Shown: positions 16,961-25,825, counted from the stretch's first letter. The stretch is 49,985 nt of DNA from Halorubrum kocurii JCM 14978 (GCF_000337355.1 NZ_AOJH01000043.1:161910-211894); one strand, 5' to 3'. Numbers and translations are program-made. The notes: generated by a model from the sequence alone, not told the origin.

Positions 16961-18942
16961 CCCGGGAGGTCGGCGAGGAGGTCGGGTTTCCCGTCGTCGC
17001 CCGCGGCGCCGCCGAGGTCGTCCAGCGCGTCCGCGAGCTCCGCGACCGCGTCGCGTTCGACGCGGTCGGGCGCTGCGCGGACGGAGACCGGCTGGTCGCC
17101 GAGCGAGACGAATCCGCACCCGAGCCGCTCCGCCGTCTCCCGGAGCCCGAGCCCGGCGTCGGCGTCGCCCGCGAGCACCGTTCTGACCGGGCTCTCGAAC
17201 GCGCGGACCGTCAGCTCGTACCCGTCGATCCGGTCGGTGAGCGCGCGGCGCGACTCGTCGCGCTCGGCAGCGAGGTCGGCGAGCGCGTCGTCGAGGCTCC
17301 GGCGGAGTCCCGAGTCGGTCGGCCGGTTGACGAGCCGCAGGTCGCCGTCGACGAGGTCGGCGAGCCCCGTCACGCCGTCGGGGTTGCCCTCGGGGACGAC
17401 CAGCCCCCACTCTCGGGTCCACCCGCCGAGGTCGACGGCGTCGACGTCTCGGCCCGTCGGCCCCGCAACGACGGCCACGTCCGGCACCCCGTCACGGAGC
17501 CGGCGAAGCCCTTCGCGGGAGCCCACCGGGAGGTATCGGGGTGAGTCGAGCCGGTCGAGCAGGCGGTTGAGCGCGGGGTCGTCCTCGCCGACGCCGAGGA
17601 GAGTCGGGGGGCGCACGTCCGGTGAGAACAGCTGGACCGCGACGCGCTCGCCCCGGTCGAGGTACTCGGTGTCCGGGTCGACCGCGACGACGCCGTCGGC
17701 CTCGACGAGGCTCGTCGTCGCACCGGACCCCTTGTCGACCGGGTAGACGAGCGGGCGGTCGCCGTCGTCGAGGTCGAGTAATCCGACCGGCATCAGCCGC
17801 ATCCGGCCCTCGCCGTAGCGCTCTCCCGCGGCCATCCGCCCCTCGACGGTCGCGGTCGCGGGCTCGGGCTGGCCGGCCGCCCCGCGGATCGCGGGCGCGA
17901 CGAACGTCCGGAAGATCGTGAGCGCGGAGACGGGGTAGCCCGGGAGGCCGACGTAGGCGGACTCGCCGGCGCGATCGCCCGACTCCTCGCTTCCGCCGCG
18001 GTCGAGGCGGCCGACGAGCATCGGCTTGCCGGGCTTGACGGCGACGCCGTGGAGCAGGAGGTCGCCCCGCTCCTCGATCACGCGGTAGATCACGTCGACC
18101 GCGCTCGCCGAGGTCGACCCCGAGGAGAGCACGAGGTCGCACTCGTCGGCCGCGCGCCGGAGCAGCCGCTCCATCTCGTCGTAGTCGTCGCCGGCGTGCG
18201 GGTAGAGGACGGGCTCGCCGCCAGCCTCCTCGACGCCGGCCGCGATCGTCGTCGAGTTCACGTCGTAGATCTCGCCGCGCGAGGGGTCGAGCGTCTCGCC
18301 GGGGCGGACCAGCTCGTCGCCGGTCGAGACGATCCCGACACGCGGCTTTCCCGCGACCGGCACCTCGTCGACGCCGAGCGCCGAGAGCAGGCCGATCTCG
18401 CGGGGCGTCAGTCGCGTTCCGGGACCGAGCGCGCGGGCTCCGGCGGCGATGTCCGCGCCGGCGCTCATCACGTGGTCGCCGGGCGCGACGGCGGTCCGGA
18501 CCGCGATCCGGTCGGGGGCGTCGCCCTCGGCGTCCGGATCTCCGTCATCCGCCCCCCCGCCGACCTCGTCCGTCCGCTCGACCATCACCACGGCGTCGGT
18601 GCCGTCCGGCATCACGGCTCCCGTGGAGATCTCGGCGCAGGTCCCGGGCTCGACGGTCACGTCCGGCGCCGCGCCCGCGTGGACCGCTCCGACGAGGTCG
18701 AGTTCGGCCGGGTCGACCTCGTCGGCGCCGAAGGTGTCGCGGGCGCGGACCGCGTACCCGTCCATCGAGGCGCGGTCGAACCCCGGCACGTCGATGGCGG
18801 CGTCGACCCGCTCCGCGAGGACGCGACCGCGGGCGTCTTCGAGCGGGACCGTCTCCGGCGCCGGCGAGAGGTCGAGCGAGTCGATCGCCGCGCGCGCGGC
18901 CTCGGGCGTCGCGAGGTCCCGGAACTCCTTTCGGTCGCTCAT
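16930..18942 (-). CDS. moeA: Molybdopterin molybdotransferase MoeA fused to a PBP-like domain
   Basis: A 670-residue two-part protein. Residues about 1-405 are MoeA: DRASMDGYAVRARDTFGA, STGAVMPDGTDAVVMVE, VSTGDELVRPGE, SSGSTSASAVDVIYRV and GLPGYPVSAL are visible, so it should insert molybdate or tungstate into adenylated molybdopterin. Residues about 425-660 form a periplasmic-binding-protein-like domain of the type attached to some archaeal MoeA and ModE proteins, perhaps an oxyanion sensor or docking domain (inference). The start overlaps the stop of the second moeA gene (ATGA). Its 3' end overlaps the convergent thioesterase gene by 31 nt. Confidence 0.92.
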   Translation of the reverse strand: MSDRKEFRDLATPEAARAAIDSLDLSPAPETVPLEDARGRVLAERVDAAIDVPGFDRASMDGYAVRARDTFGADEVDPAELDLVGAVHAGAAPDVTVEPGTCAEISTGAVMPDGTDAVVMVERTDEVGGGADDGDPDAEGDAPDRIAVRTAVAPGDHVMSAGADIAAGARALGPGTRLTPREIGLLSALGVDEVPVAGKPRVGIVSTGDELVRPGETLDPSRGEIYDVNSTTIAAGVEEAGGEPVLYPHAGDDYDEMERLLRRAADECDLVLSSGSTSASAVDVIYRVIEERGDLLLHGVAVKPGKPMLVGRLDRGGSEESGDRAGESAYVGLPGYPVSALTIFRTFVAPAIRGAAGQPEPATATVEGRMAAGERYGEGRMRLMPVGLLDLDDGDRPLVYPVDKGSGATTSLVEADGVVAVDPDTEYLDRGERVAVQLFSPDVRPPTLLGVGEDDPALNRLLDRLDSPRYLPVGSREGLRRLRDGVPDVAVVAGPTGRDVDAVDLGGWTREWGLVVPEGNPDGVTGLADLVDGDLRLVNRPTDSGLRRSLDDALADLAAERDESRRALTDRIDGYELTVRAFESPVRTVLAGDADAGLGLRETAERLGCGFVSLGDQPVSVRAAPDRVERDAVAELADALDDLGGAAGDDGKPDLLADLPGYSRNSRNDP

Positions 18943-20225
18943 GAGCTCGCCTCCCACAGCTCCACGTCGACGACCTCGCCCGCGTCGAGCCCCTCTCGCG
19001 GCTCGGGGACGACGACCCAGCCGTCGGCGAGCGCGACGCTCGACAGGATGCCGGAGCCGCTGGCGCGGGTCGGCGTGGCGGTGGGGGGATCCGTCTCCTC
19101 GTCGCCGTTGCTCGCCCCGCCGGCGCCTTCGCCGGGCTCCTCCGAGAGCGACACCCGCGCGAACGTCCGCGTCCCGGGCTCGCTCGGCACCTTCCGGGCG
19201 AGCCTCGCGCGCCGCGTCGGGAACGGGTCCGCGGTCGTCCCGCCGACGCGCTTCTGGACGGGCCGAAGGAACTGCGCGGCGTTGACGATGCAGGCGACCG
19301 GGTAGCCGGGCAGCGAGACGATCGGGGTTCCGTCGGCCGCGCCGAGGCAGACCGGGTGCCCCGGCTTCAGGGCGACGCCGTGGACGAGCACCTCGCCGAG
19401 CCCGTCGACGACCTCGGGGATCAGATCGCGTTCGCCGACCGAGGACCCGCCCGTGGTGACGACGGCGTCGGCGTCGAGGTCGCCCTCGATCGCGGCCGCG
19501 AGCGCGTCCTCGTCGTCGGTGACCACGTCGCGGTAGCGCGCCTCGCCGCCCCACCGCTCGACCAGCCGCGAGACGGTCAGGCCGTTGGTCTCGATCACCT
19601 CGCCGGGGTCGGGGTCGGACTGCACCAGCTCCTCGCCGGTCGGGATCACGGCGACGGTCGGGCGCTCGTAGACGGGGACGGCGTCGAGCCCGACCGACTT
19701 CAGGAGGCCGAGGTCGGAGGGGCGGAGGACGTGCCCGGGCTCGAAGAGCCGCTGTCCGTCCGCCACGTCCTCGCCCGCCTCGCCGACGTTCTCTCCCGCC
19801 GCGACCGCGTCGAACGACTCGACCTCGCCGGCCCGTCCGCTCTCGCCGCCGACCGTCTCCACCTGTTCGATCATCACGACCGCGTCGGCCCCGTCCGGGA
19901 CCGCGCTTCCGGTGTGGACCCGCGCGGCCTCGCCGGGCGCGATCGAATCCGCCTCGGTGCCGACGGCGCGGAGCACCGCCGGGGACCGGTCCGACGCGCC
20001 GAAGGTGTCCTCGGCGCGGACCGCGTACCCGTCCATCGCCGCGCGGTCGTAGCTCGGGACCGGCGCCGGCGCGTCGATCGGCTCGGCGACGACCCGCCCG
20101 TCGGCGTCGGCGAGCGGGACCGACTCGGTCCGCCCGTGGGGCTCGGCGGCGTCGAACAGCGTCGCCAGCGCGTCCGCGACGCGGGTCCGTCGCTTGAAGC
20201 CGGCCTCGCGTCTGTCGTGGCTCAT
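18939..20225 (-). CDS. moeA: Second molybdopterin molybdotransferase MoeA
   Basis: A 428-residue MoeA paralogue without the C-terminal extension. It has YDRAAMDGYAVRAEDTFGAS, HTGSAVPDGADAVVMIEQ, IPTGEELV, TTGGSSVGERDLIPEVV (the classic SGGxSxGxxD loop), HGVALKPGHPVCLG and SLPGYPVACIVN. The start at 20225 (MSHDRREAGF) is preferred over a Met 9 codons further upstream. It is first in a two-gene unit with the fused moeA. Having one MoeA per metal (Mo and W), or one for insertion and one for another step, are known possibilities in archaea; sequence alone does not decide. Confidence 0.92.
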   Translation of the reverse strand: MSHDRREAGFKRRTRVADALATLFDAAEPHGRTESVPLADADGRVVAEPIDAPAPVPSYDRAAMDGYAVRAEDTFGASDRSPAVLRAVGTEADSIAPGEAARVHTGSAVPDGADAVVMIEQVETVGGESGRAGEVESFDAVAAGENVGEAGEDVADGQRLFEPGHVLRPSDLGLLKSVGLDAVPVYERPTVAVIPTGEELVQSDPDPGEVIETNGLTVSRLVERWGGEARYRDVVTDDEDALAAAIEGDLDADAVVTTGGSSVGERDLIPEVVDGLGEVLVHGVALKPGHPVCLGAADGTPIVSLPGYPVACIVNAAQFLRPVQKRVGGTTADPFPTRRARLARKVPSEPGTRTFARVSLSEEPGEGAGGASNGDEETDPPTATPTRASGSGILSSVALADGWVVVPEPREGLDAGEVVDVELWEASS

Positions 20226-20276
20226 GGTCCGTCGTTTCGCGCCCGCGGGCAAAAACCCGTCTCCGAGACGGGGCGG

Positions 20277-21182
20277 TCAGGTCACCCACGAGAGGACGCG
20301 CGCGGCGCGGTGGGCGCCCTGCGAGACGGCGACTCGGGCGGTCGAGACCGCCTCCGCGACCCCTCGGCTCGCGGCGGTCGCGCTCCGCACCGCGCCGGTC
20401 CGCGCGTAGTACGCCGACTTGCGGCCGGCCGCGCCGACGTAGTGTTTCGCCGCCATCCGGATCGGCGCGCGGCGGCCGTCCACCCGCGTCGTCCCGTTCC
20501 GGATGGCGTCGAGGACGTCGTCGGCCGTGACCGCGGCGACCGACTCGCGGCCCTCGATCTCGACCTCGGTGAACGCGCGCCCGACGTAGTTCAGGCGGTG
20601 GGCGTCGCTCGCGGCGACCCCCGGATAGCCGTGTTTGGCCGCGAACCGCCGCGCGCGGCGGTTCCGGTAGCCGGTGAACAGCCACGCGTTGAACACCTCG
20701 ATCGCGTCGACCTCGGGGGTATCGGCGACTTCGGCAGCCTCGGTGGTCACGTCGGCGTCGGCGCCCGTTGCGGTCGCGTCGACCTCCTCGTCACCCGAAT
20801 CCGGAACGGGGATGTTCCGCTCGCGGACGCCGTGGCGCGACCGCTGGAAGGGGTGGGGGACGATCGCGACGCCGCCGTGGTCGCGGATCCACGTGACCGT
20901 CTCGTCGTAGGGGCGCCGGCGCGGCGGCATGCGCTCGACGCCGACCGCGAGCAGGTGGCCGTGCGCGGTCGACACCTCGACCCCCGGGATGCCGATCAGT
21001 CCATACTCGTCGGCGATCTCCGCCGCGCGCTTCGACTCGCCGATCACGTCGTGGTCGGTGACAACCACGGCGTCGAGCCCGATCTCCGCGGCGTGTTCCA
21101 GGATGAGCTCCACCGGCTCGTGGCCGTCGTAGCTGTCGTCCGAGTGGACGTGGGGATCGATGCTGACGGTGACGCGGGACAC
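20277..21182 (-). CDS. PHP-domain phosphoesterase
   Basis: A 301-residue protein whose first part is a PHP metal-dependent phosphoesterase: PHVHSDDSYDGHEPVE, VVVTDHDVIGESKRA, GIPGVEVSTAHGHLL, and AIVPHPFQRSRHG give the HxH, DH, E/H and H ligands, and GVAASDAHRL gives the last Asp-His pair. The substrate is unknown (histidinol phosphate, nucleotides or nucleic acid ends are all used by the family). Residues about 130-155 form an acidic insert, and the C-terminal 70 residues are basic and Ala-rich, unlike the rest. GTG start, supported by the TATA box 25 nt upstream. Confidence 0.88.
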   Translation of the reverse strand: MSRVTVSIDPHVHSDDSYDGHEPVELILEHAAEIGLDAVVVTDHDVIGESKRAAEIADEYGLIGIPGVEVSTAHGHLLAVGVERMPPRRRPYDETVTWIRDHGGVAIVPHPFQRSRHGVRERNIPVPDSGDEEVDATATGADADVTTEAAEVADTPEVDAIEVFNAWLFTGYRNRRARRFAAKHGYPGVAASDAHRLNYVGRAFTEVEIEGRESVAAVTADDVLDAIRNGTTRVDGRRAPIRMAAKHYVGAAGRKSAYYARTGAVRSATAASRGVAEAVSTARVAVSQGAHRAARVLSWVT

Positions 21183-21202
21183 GACTGGGGTAACGGCGGG
21201 AG

Positions 21203-21211
21203 ATATATAAA
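21203..21211 (-). promoter_or_regulatory. TATA box for the PHP-domain gene
   Basis: ATATATAAA (minus strand TTTATATAT) centred 25 nt upstream of the GTG start at 21182; a textbook leaderless arrangement. Confidence 0.7.
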
Positions 21212-21287
21212 CGGGGTCGCCGCGTCAGACGGAACGCGACCGCCGCGACGGACGAAGGGTTAGGTACTCGCGGGCGAACACGGAGGT

Positions 21288-21824
21288 ATGACCGATCCGA
21301 GCGCTGGCGGCCCGGGCGGCGGTGACGGGGCGGGCGAGGGCGATCCGGGAGGCGGAACCGGGGTCGACCCGACCGACCGCGAGTACGTCGACCGAGCGAT
21401 CGACCTCGCCGAGGAGGCCGTCGAGACGGGGAACACGCCGTTCGGCGCGCTGCTCGTCCTCGACGGCGAGGTCGTTCGCGAGGCGCGCAACGAGACGGTG
21501 ACCGACGACGACCTCGCGGCACACCCGGAGCTGGCGCTCGCGCGGTGGGCCGGCCGGGAGCTCGACGCCGACGAGCGCGCCCGCTGCACGATGTACGCCA
21601 GCACCGAGCCGTGCCCGATGTGCGCGACCGGGATCCACTACGCCGGGATCGGCCGGGTCGTCTTCGGCGTCGCGGGCGAGACGCTCGACGCGCTCACCGG
21701 CGGTGTGGTGCCGATCCCCTGCGCGGAGGTGATCCGCCGAGCCGACGGCGACACGGCGGTCGAGGGGCCGGTCGCCGAGGCGGCCGCGATGGCGCTCCAC
21801 GAGTCGGTGTACGGTGAGTCGTAG
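21288..21824 (+). CDS. Nucleoside/nucleobase deaminase (CDA fold)
   Basis: A 178-residue zinc-dependent deaminase of the CMP/dCMP deaminase superfamily. The catalytic motifs are HPELALAR (His-x-Glu) and STEPCPMCATGIHYAGI (PCxxC). The sequence around PFGALLVLDGEVV and VVFGVAGETLDALTGG is like guanine deaminase/TadA-type members, so guanine deamination or a related purine salvage reaction is plausible. A Gly-rich N-terminal stretch of about 25 residues precedes the domain. It is followed after 30 nt by the PfkB-type kinase gene on the same strand. Confidence 0.88.
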   Translation: MTDPSAGGPGGGDGAGEGDPGGGTGVDPTDREYVDRAIDLAEEAVETGNTPFGALLVLDGEVVREARNETVTDDDLAAHPELALARWAGRELDADERARCTMYASTEPCPMCATGIHYAGIGRVVFGVAGETLDALTGGVVPIPCAEVIRRADGDTAVEGPVAEAAAMALHESVYGES

Positions 21825-21854
21825 CGTGAACGAGCGACGGGAGCCGCGTCGGCC

Positions 21855-22937
21855 GTGACCGGACCGCCACCGATCCTCGCGGTCGGCGCCGCGGCGATCG
21901 ACGAGTGGTACGCCGTCAGCAACCTCCCCGAGCCGGACGGCGGCGCGTTCGCGAGCGAGGTGACGACCGCGTTCGGCGGCGTCGGCGCCAACGTCTCCGT
22001 CGCGCTCGACCGCCTCGGCCGTGAGGTCGGGCTCGTGACCCGCGTCGGCGACGACGAGTACGGCCGGCGGGCCCGCGAGTACCTCGCGGACACCGGTGTC
22101 GACGCCGCGCACGTGTCGGTCGCGGACGACGCCTCGACGCGGTCGCTGATCCTCAGCGACCCCGCGGGCGAGCGCGCCATCGTCACCGCTGGCGAGAGCT
22201 TCCGGAACCTCCGGCTGGACGAGGCGGACCGCGAGGCGCTCGCCGCGACCGAGGCCGTCTTCGTCACGGGGTACGCCCCCGACGCGGTCTCGCGGGCAGT
22301 GCTCGACGTCGCGGCGTCGGCCGCCGACCCGCCCGCGCTCGTGTTCGACCTCTCGGGCTCGGTCGAGGAGCTCGTCGGCCGCGGGACGGAGCCGGAGACG
22401 ATCCACCGCTTCCTCCACGCCGCGGACCTGTTCGTCGCCGACAACGTGGCGGCCGCGGCCTACTTCGGCGGGGCGGAGGCGGCGAGAGAGCGCGTCGCGG
22501 CCGCACAGCGCGCGCAGGACGGCGACCGGTCCGCCCTCACCGGCGACGGGTGGCCCCGCGCGGTCCTCACTCACGGCGCCGAGGGGATGACGGTCGTCGC
22601 CGGCGGCGCGGTCACCGAGTTCGACGCGTTCGATGTCGAGGTGGTCGACGCGACGGGCGCCGGCGACTCGTTCGTCGCGGGGCTGATCGACCGGTGGGTC
22701 GCCGGGAGGGGCGCCGGCAGCGGCAGCGGTGACAGCGGCGCCGGCAGCAGCGACGAGGGCGACGACGCCGGCAGCAGCGACGAGGGTGACGACGCCGACA
22801 GCAGCGACGACGGCGTGGCCGCCGGCGTCCGGTTCGCCGCCGCGGTCGCCGCGATCAACTGCACGTCCCGGTTCGCCCAGCCGGGGGTCCCGAGCCGGGA
22901 GGAGGCGGAGGCGTTCCTCGCGGAGCGGGGGCGGTGA
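21855..22937 (+). CDS. PfkB-family carbohydrate/nucleoside kinase
   Basis: A 360-residue ribokinase-like kinase with a GTG start. The first PfkB signature region is TTAFGGVGANVSVALDRLG and the second is VVDATGAGDSFVAGLIDRW, whose GAGD holds the catalytic Asp. The C-terminal FAQPGVPSREEAEAFL is also family-like. Between the GAGD helix and the next helix sits an insert of about 35 Gly/Ser/Asp residues made from a 27-bp tandem repeat, a position normally occupied by a short turn. Substrate unknown; the preceding deaminase hints at nucleoside or sugar salvage (inference). Confidence 0.88.
   Translation: MTGPPPILAVGAAAIDEWYAVSNLPEPDGGAFASEVTTAFGGVGANVSVALDRLGREVGLVTRVGDDEYGRRAREYLADTGVDAAHVSVADDASTRSLILSDPAGERAIVTAGESFRNLRLDEADREALAATEAVFVTGYAPDAVSRAVLDVAASAADPPALVFDLSGSVEELVGRGTEPETIHRFLHAADLFVADNVAAAAYFGGAEAARERVAAAQRAQDGDRSALTGDGWPRAVLTHGAEGMTVVAGGAVTEFDAFDVEVVDATGAGDSFVAGLIDRWVAGRGAGSGSGDSGAGSSDEGDDAGSSDEGDDADSSDDGVAAGVRFAAAVAAINCTSRFAQPGVPSREEAEAFLAERGR
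22741..22813. repeat. 27-bp tandem repeat inside the PfkB kinase gene
   Basis: Two full units (22741-22767 and 22768-22794, one mismatch) and a partial third (22795-22813), in frame, encode the GSSDEGDDA-type acidic loop. Confidence 0.85.
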
Positions 22938-22978
22938 GCCGCCCGCCGACCCCGGTCCTCAGCGCCCGCACCGCCGGG

Positions 22979-23806
22979 TCAGCGGACCTCGTCCGCGCGC
23001 TCGACGAGCTCCGCCACCCGGTCGGCGTCGACCGGTGCGGTCGTCTCGCCGCCCTCCTTGAGCGCGGTGCCGACGATCGCGCCGTCGGCGACCGCGAGCA
23101 CGTCGCTGACCGTGTCGGCCCGCACCCCGCTCCCGACGAGGACCGGCGTGTCGAGCCCGTGGGCGTTGCGGTCGGCGACGACCGCCTCGAGCGCCTCCGT
23201 GTCCACCGCCTCGCCCGTGCCGCGTCCCGAGGCGATCACGGCGTCGGCGAGCCCGCGTTCGGCGGTGTCGGCGAACGACTCCGCGGTGTACCCCTCCGCG
23301 GAGAGCGGTGCGGAGTGTTTCACGTCCGTGTCGGCGAACACGCCGACGTCGACGCCGAGGCGGTCGCGGAGCCGGAGCGTCTCGTGGGCCCTCCCCTGCA
23401 CGACGCCCTGGTCCGTGACCCGGGCGCCGGTGTGGACGTTCACGCGGACGTAGTCGGCGTCGACCGCGGCCGCGACCGACAGGGCGGCCTCCGCGTCGTT
23501 GCGGAGGACGTTGACCCCGAGCGGGAGGTCGGTCTCGCCCGCGATTTCGATCGCGGCCCGGGTGACGCTCGCGACGACGTGCTTCGGCGCGTCGTCCGGA
23601 TAAAAGGGGGCGTCCCCGAAGTTCTCGACCATGATCCCGTCGACCCCGCCGCGGTCGAGCGCGCGGGCGTCGGCGGCGGCGCGGTCGAGCGCGTCTCGCA
23701 TGGCGGCCGCGCCGTCGTCCGGCGCCTTCGGCGCCCCCGGGAGGGGCGGGAGGTGTACCATGCCGATCACGGGCGCGTCAGTGCCGAAGGTGGCCTCGAA
23801 CTCCAT
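22979..23806 (-). CDS. BtpA/SgcQ family protein
   Basis: A 275-residue TIM-barrel protein of the BtpA/SgcQ family. Typical blocks are VIGMVHLPPLPGAP, GVDGIMVENFGDAPFYPD, GVNVLRNDAEAALSVAAA, DYVRVNVHTGARVTDQG, and VLVGSGVRADTVSDVLAVADGAIVGTALKEGG near the C-terminus (phosphate-binding loop). BtpA was linked to photosystem I biogenesis in cyanobacteria, but the archaeal role is not established. Start at 23806, with a TATA-like CTTATCC about 30 nt upstream on the minus strand. It converges with the PfkB kinase gene. Confidence 0.9.
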   Translation of the reverse strand: MEFEATFGTDAPVIGMVHLPPLPGAPKAPDDGAAAMRDALDRAAADARALDRGGVDGIMVENFGDAPFYPDDAPKHVVASVTRAAIEIAGETDLPLGVNVLRNDAEAALSVAAAVDADYVRVNVHTGARVTDQGVVQGRAHETLRLRDRLGVDVGVFADTDVKHSAPLSAEGYTAESFADTAERGLADAVIASGRGTGEAVDTEALEAVVADRNAHGLDTPVLVGSGVRADTVSDVLAVADGAIVGTALKEGGETTAPVDADRVAELVERADEVR

Positions 23807-23928
23807 GATACCGACCGCAGACTCCCTCGGCGGATAAGTCTCACCACACGGGAGTCGACGGGCCGCACTGAGGCGTTCGCCTTCCCCCCCATCGTTTAGC
23901 CGCTCCGGCACGAACTCGCGTCCGAGCG

Positions 23929-24375
23929 ATGAGCATCGACGTCGACGACCCCGACGGCCGAACCGGTGAGGTGACGCTCGTGTTCTCGCTGGGCGCCGCC
24001 CGGCGGCTCGCGGACCCGCAGGCCGCGATCGCCGACGCCCGAGCGTGGAGCCGCCACGTCGGGATCGTCGCCAACGACGCGGACGCCGTCGATCGGCTCG
24101 TCCGCGACGCAGGCGTCGAGAACGACTACGCGCTCCGAAACTGGGACAAGTGGGGGACGCTCGGCGACATTTACGAGGAGACGAACGCCCCGCGAGCGGT
24201 GTTCGTCGGCACCGGGGCGGGGAACCGACGCGTCGCGACCCACGTCGGCTTCGAGTACCGCTCGATCGAGGAGGCGGCGGAGAAGGCTGGGTGGGCGCTC
24301 TCGGAGCCCGACCGCGCCGGCGAGTCGGGGATCGCGGCCCGCCTGTGGCGGGCGGTGACGCGTCGGTTGGGCTGA
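23929..24375 (+). CDS. Haloarchaeal protein of unknown function
   Basis: A 148-residue soluble protein that I cannot assign. It has alternating strands and helices (VTLVFSLGAARRLADPQAAIADARAW; HVGIVANDADAVDRLV; RAVFVGTGAGNRRVATHVGFEYRSIEEAAEKAGW), suggesting an alpha/beta fold of Rossmann-like layout; the GTGAG turn could bind a phosphate, but no catalytic motif is evident. The acidic N-terminus is haloarchaeal in character. It is divergent from the BtpA-like gene, with 122 nt between the two start codons. Confidence 0.7.
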   Translation: MSIDVDDPDGRTGEVTLVFSLGAARRLADPQAAIADARAWSRHVGIVANDADAVDRLVRDAGVENDYALRNWDKWGTLGDIYEETNAPRAVFVGTGAGNRRVATHVGFEYRSIEEAAEKAGWALSEPDRAGESGIAARLWRAVTRRLG

Positions 24376-24430
24376 ACGAGGCGGTGGTGACCGACGCGAA
24401 ACGTGGAGAGAACGGCTGAGGGCGCGCTCG

Positions 24431-24592
24431 TTAGCGCTCGAGCTCGACGGTCAGGTCGGTCGCGATCCAGGCGTCCGTGTTCCCCTCTTCGGTGAAGACG
24501 GTGCGCTCCGGCGAGCAGCGGTTCGCCGCCACCCGCGGTCTCGCGTCCGACGACTCCTCGACCTCGTGTTCGATCCGGTCGCCAACGGTCAT
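24431..24592 (-). CDS. Small 53-residue acidic protein
   Basis: A short ORF starting MTVGDRIEHEVEESSDARPR and ending EGNTDAWIATDLTVELER, with one internal RCSPERTVFTEEG segment. It has strong haloarchaeal amino-acid use, and a TATA-like box (minus strand CCTATAAC, 24618-24625) 29 nt before the ATG supports leaderless expression. The ending with TDAWIATD resembles small haloarchaeal proteins that I have seen annotated only as hypothetical. No function can be suggested. Confidence 0.65.
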   Translation of the reverse strand: MTVGDRIEHEVEESSDARPRVAANRCSPERTVFTEEGNTDAWIATDLTVELER

Positions 24593-24727
24593 TACCGGTC
24601 CATCAGTGATGCGATGGGTTATAGGTTTCGGTCAGCCTAAATCCATGGTCGATTCGCGCGTTCCGACGGCGGCGATGCGTGCCGGGGATCGGATCCCCTT
24701 AGCCCGTGGCGGGCGTCGCCGGAGACG

Positions 24728-25825
24728 ATGACGGATTCGCTCTTCACTCCCTTCACGCTGCGCGACACCGAGTTCCGTAACCGGGTGATGTTGTCGCCGA
24801 TGTGCCAGTACTCCGCGGAGGACGGGTTCGCGAACGAGTGGCACAGAGTCCACCTCGGTTCACGGGCCGCCGGCGGGGCGGGGGTCGTGATGACCGAGGC
24901 GACCGCCGTCGAACCGCGCGGCCGCATCACCCCGAACTGCCTGGGGATCTGGTCCGACGACCACGCCGAGGCGATCGAGCCGACCGTCGACTTCGTCCGG
25001 TCGCAGGGGGCGACGCCGGGGATCCAGCTCGCCCACGCCGGGCGGAAGGCCTCGCACCGGCCGCCCGCCGAGGGCGGCGGTCCCATCCCCGCGGACCGCG
25101 AGCGTGGCTGGGAGACGGTCTCCGCGACCGACGCGCCGTACCCGGATCCGGACGCCGCCGCCGAGTTGGCGACGACTCGGAGACTGGACGAAGACGGGAT
25201 CGACGAGGTGATCGACGCGTTCGCGGCCGCCGCGGAGCGCTCGCGCGACATCGGCTTCGAAGTCGCGGAGGTCCACGCGGCTCACGGCTACCTGCTCCAC
25301 CAGTTTCTGTCGCCGGTCACCAACGACCGCGACGGCGCGTACGGCGGGAGCTTCGAGAACCGCACTCGCCTCCTGCGCGAGGTCGTCGCGGCCGTCCGCG
25401 AGGTCTGGCCCGACGACAAGCCCGTCTTCGTCCGGATCTCCGCGACCGACTGGCTCCTCGACCGCGACTCGTGGGACGTCGACGACTCCGTGCGGCTGGC
25501 CCCGCTGCTCGCCGAGGCCGGCGCCGACCTGATCGACGTCTCCGGCGGCGGGATCCACCCGGACCAGCAGCTCCCGGGCGCGGGACCGGGGTATCAGGTC
25601 CCCTACGCCGAGGCGATCCGCGAGGAGACCGACGTGCCCGTCGCCGCGGTCGGGGGGATCACGGAGCCGACTCACGCCGACGCGCTCGTCAGAAACGGGC
25701 GGGCAGACCTCGTCGCCCTCGGCCGCGAGCTGCTCCGACACCCGTACTGGCCGCTCGAGGCCGCCCACGAGCTCGGCGCCGACGCCGAGTGGCCGGTGCA
25801 GTACCGCCGCGGTCAGTTCGACTGA
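24728..25825 (+). CDS. NADH:flavin oxidoreductase (old yellow enzyme, YqjM-like)
   Basis: A 365-residue FMN-dependent TIM-barrel ene-reductase. The N-terminal LFTPFTLRDTEFRNRVMLSPMCQYSA is the classical OYE start with the flavin-contacting Cys of the thermophilic-like (YqjM) subgroup. PGIQLAHAGRKAS, EVHAAHGYLLHQFLSPVTNDRDGAYGGSFENR (His pair for substrate, and the FENR signature) and AVGGITEP...DLVALGRELLRHPYWP (phosphate site of FMN) follow. The reaction is NAD(P)H-dependent reduction of activated C=C bonds; the natural substrate is unknown. It appears monocistronic. Confidence 0.94.
   Translation: MTDSLFTPFTLRDTEFRNRVMLSPMCQYSAEDGFANEWHRVHLGSRAAGGAGVVMTEATAVEPRGRITPNCLGIWSDDHAEAIEPTVDFVRSQGATPGIQLAHAGRKASHRPPAEGGGPIPADRERGWETVSATDAPYPDPDAAAELATTRRLDEDGIDEVIDAFAAAAERSRDIGFEVAEVHAAHGYLLHQFLSPVTNDRDGAYGGSFENRTRLLREVVAAVREVWPDDKPVFVRISATDWLLDRDSWDVDDSVRLAPLLAEAGADLIDVSGGGIHPDQQLPGAGPGYQVPYAEAIREETDVPVAAVGGITEPTHADALVRNGRADLVALGRELLRHPYWPLEAAHELGADAEWPVQYRRGQFD

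Noticed and set aside
16930-20685. A 1251-codon open frame on the minus strand spanning both moeA genes
   Set aside because: Only its last 670 codons are the real fused moeA; the first part is an Arg-rich shadow of the second moeA gene in another frame.
22741-22813. Possible CRISPR-like repeats
   Set aside because: The units are contiguous without spacers and in frame within a kinase gene; the same holds for the repeats in dnaG and rsmA.
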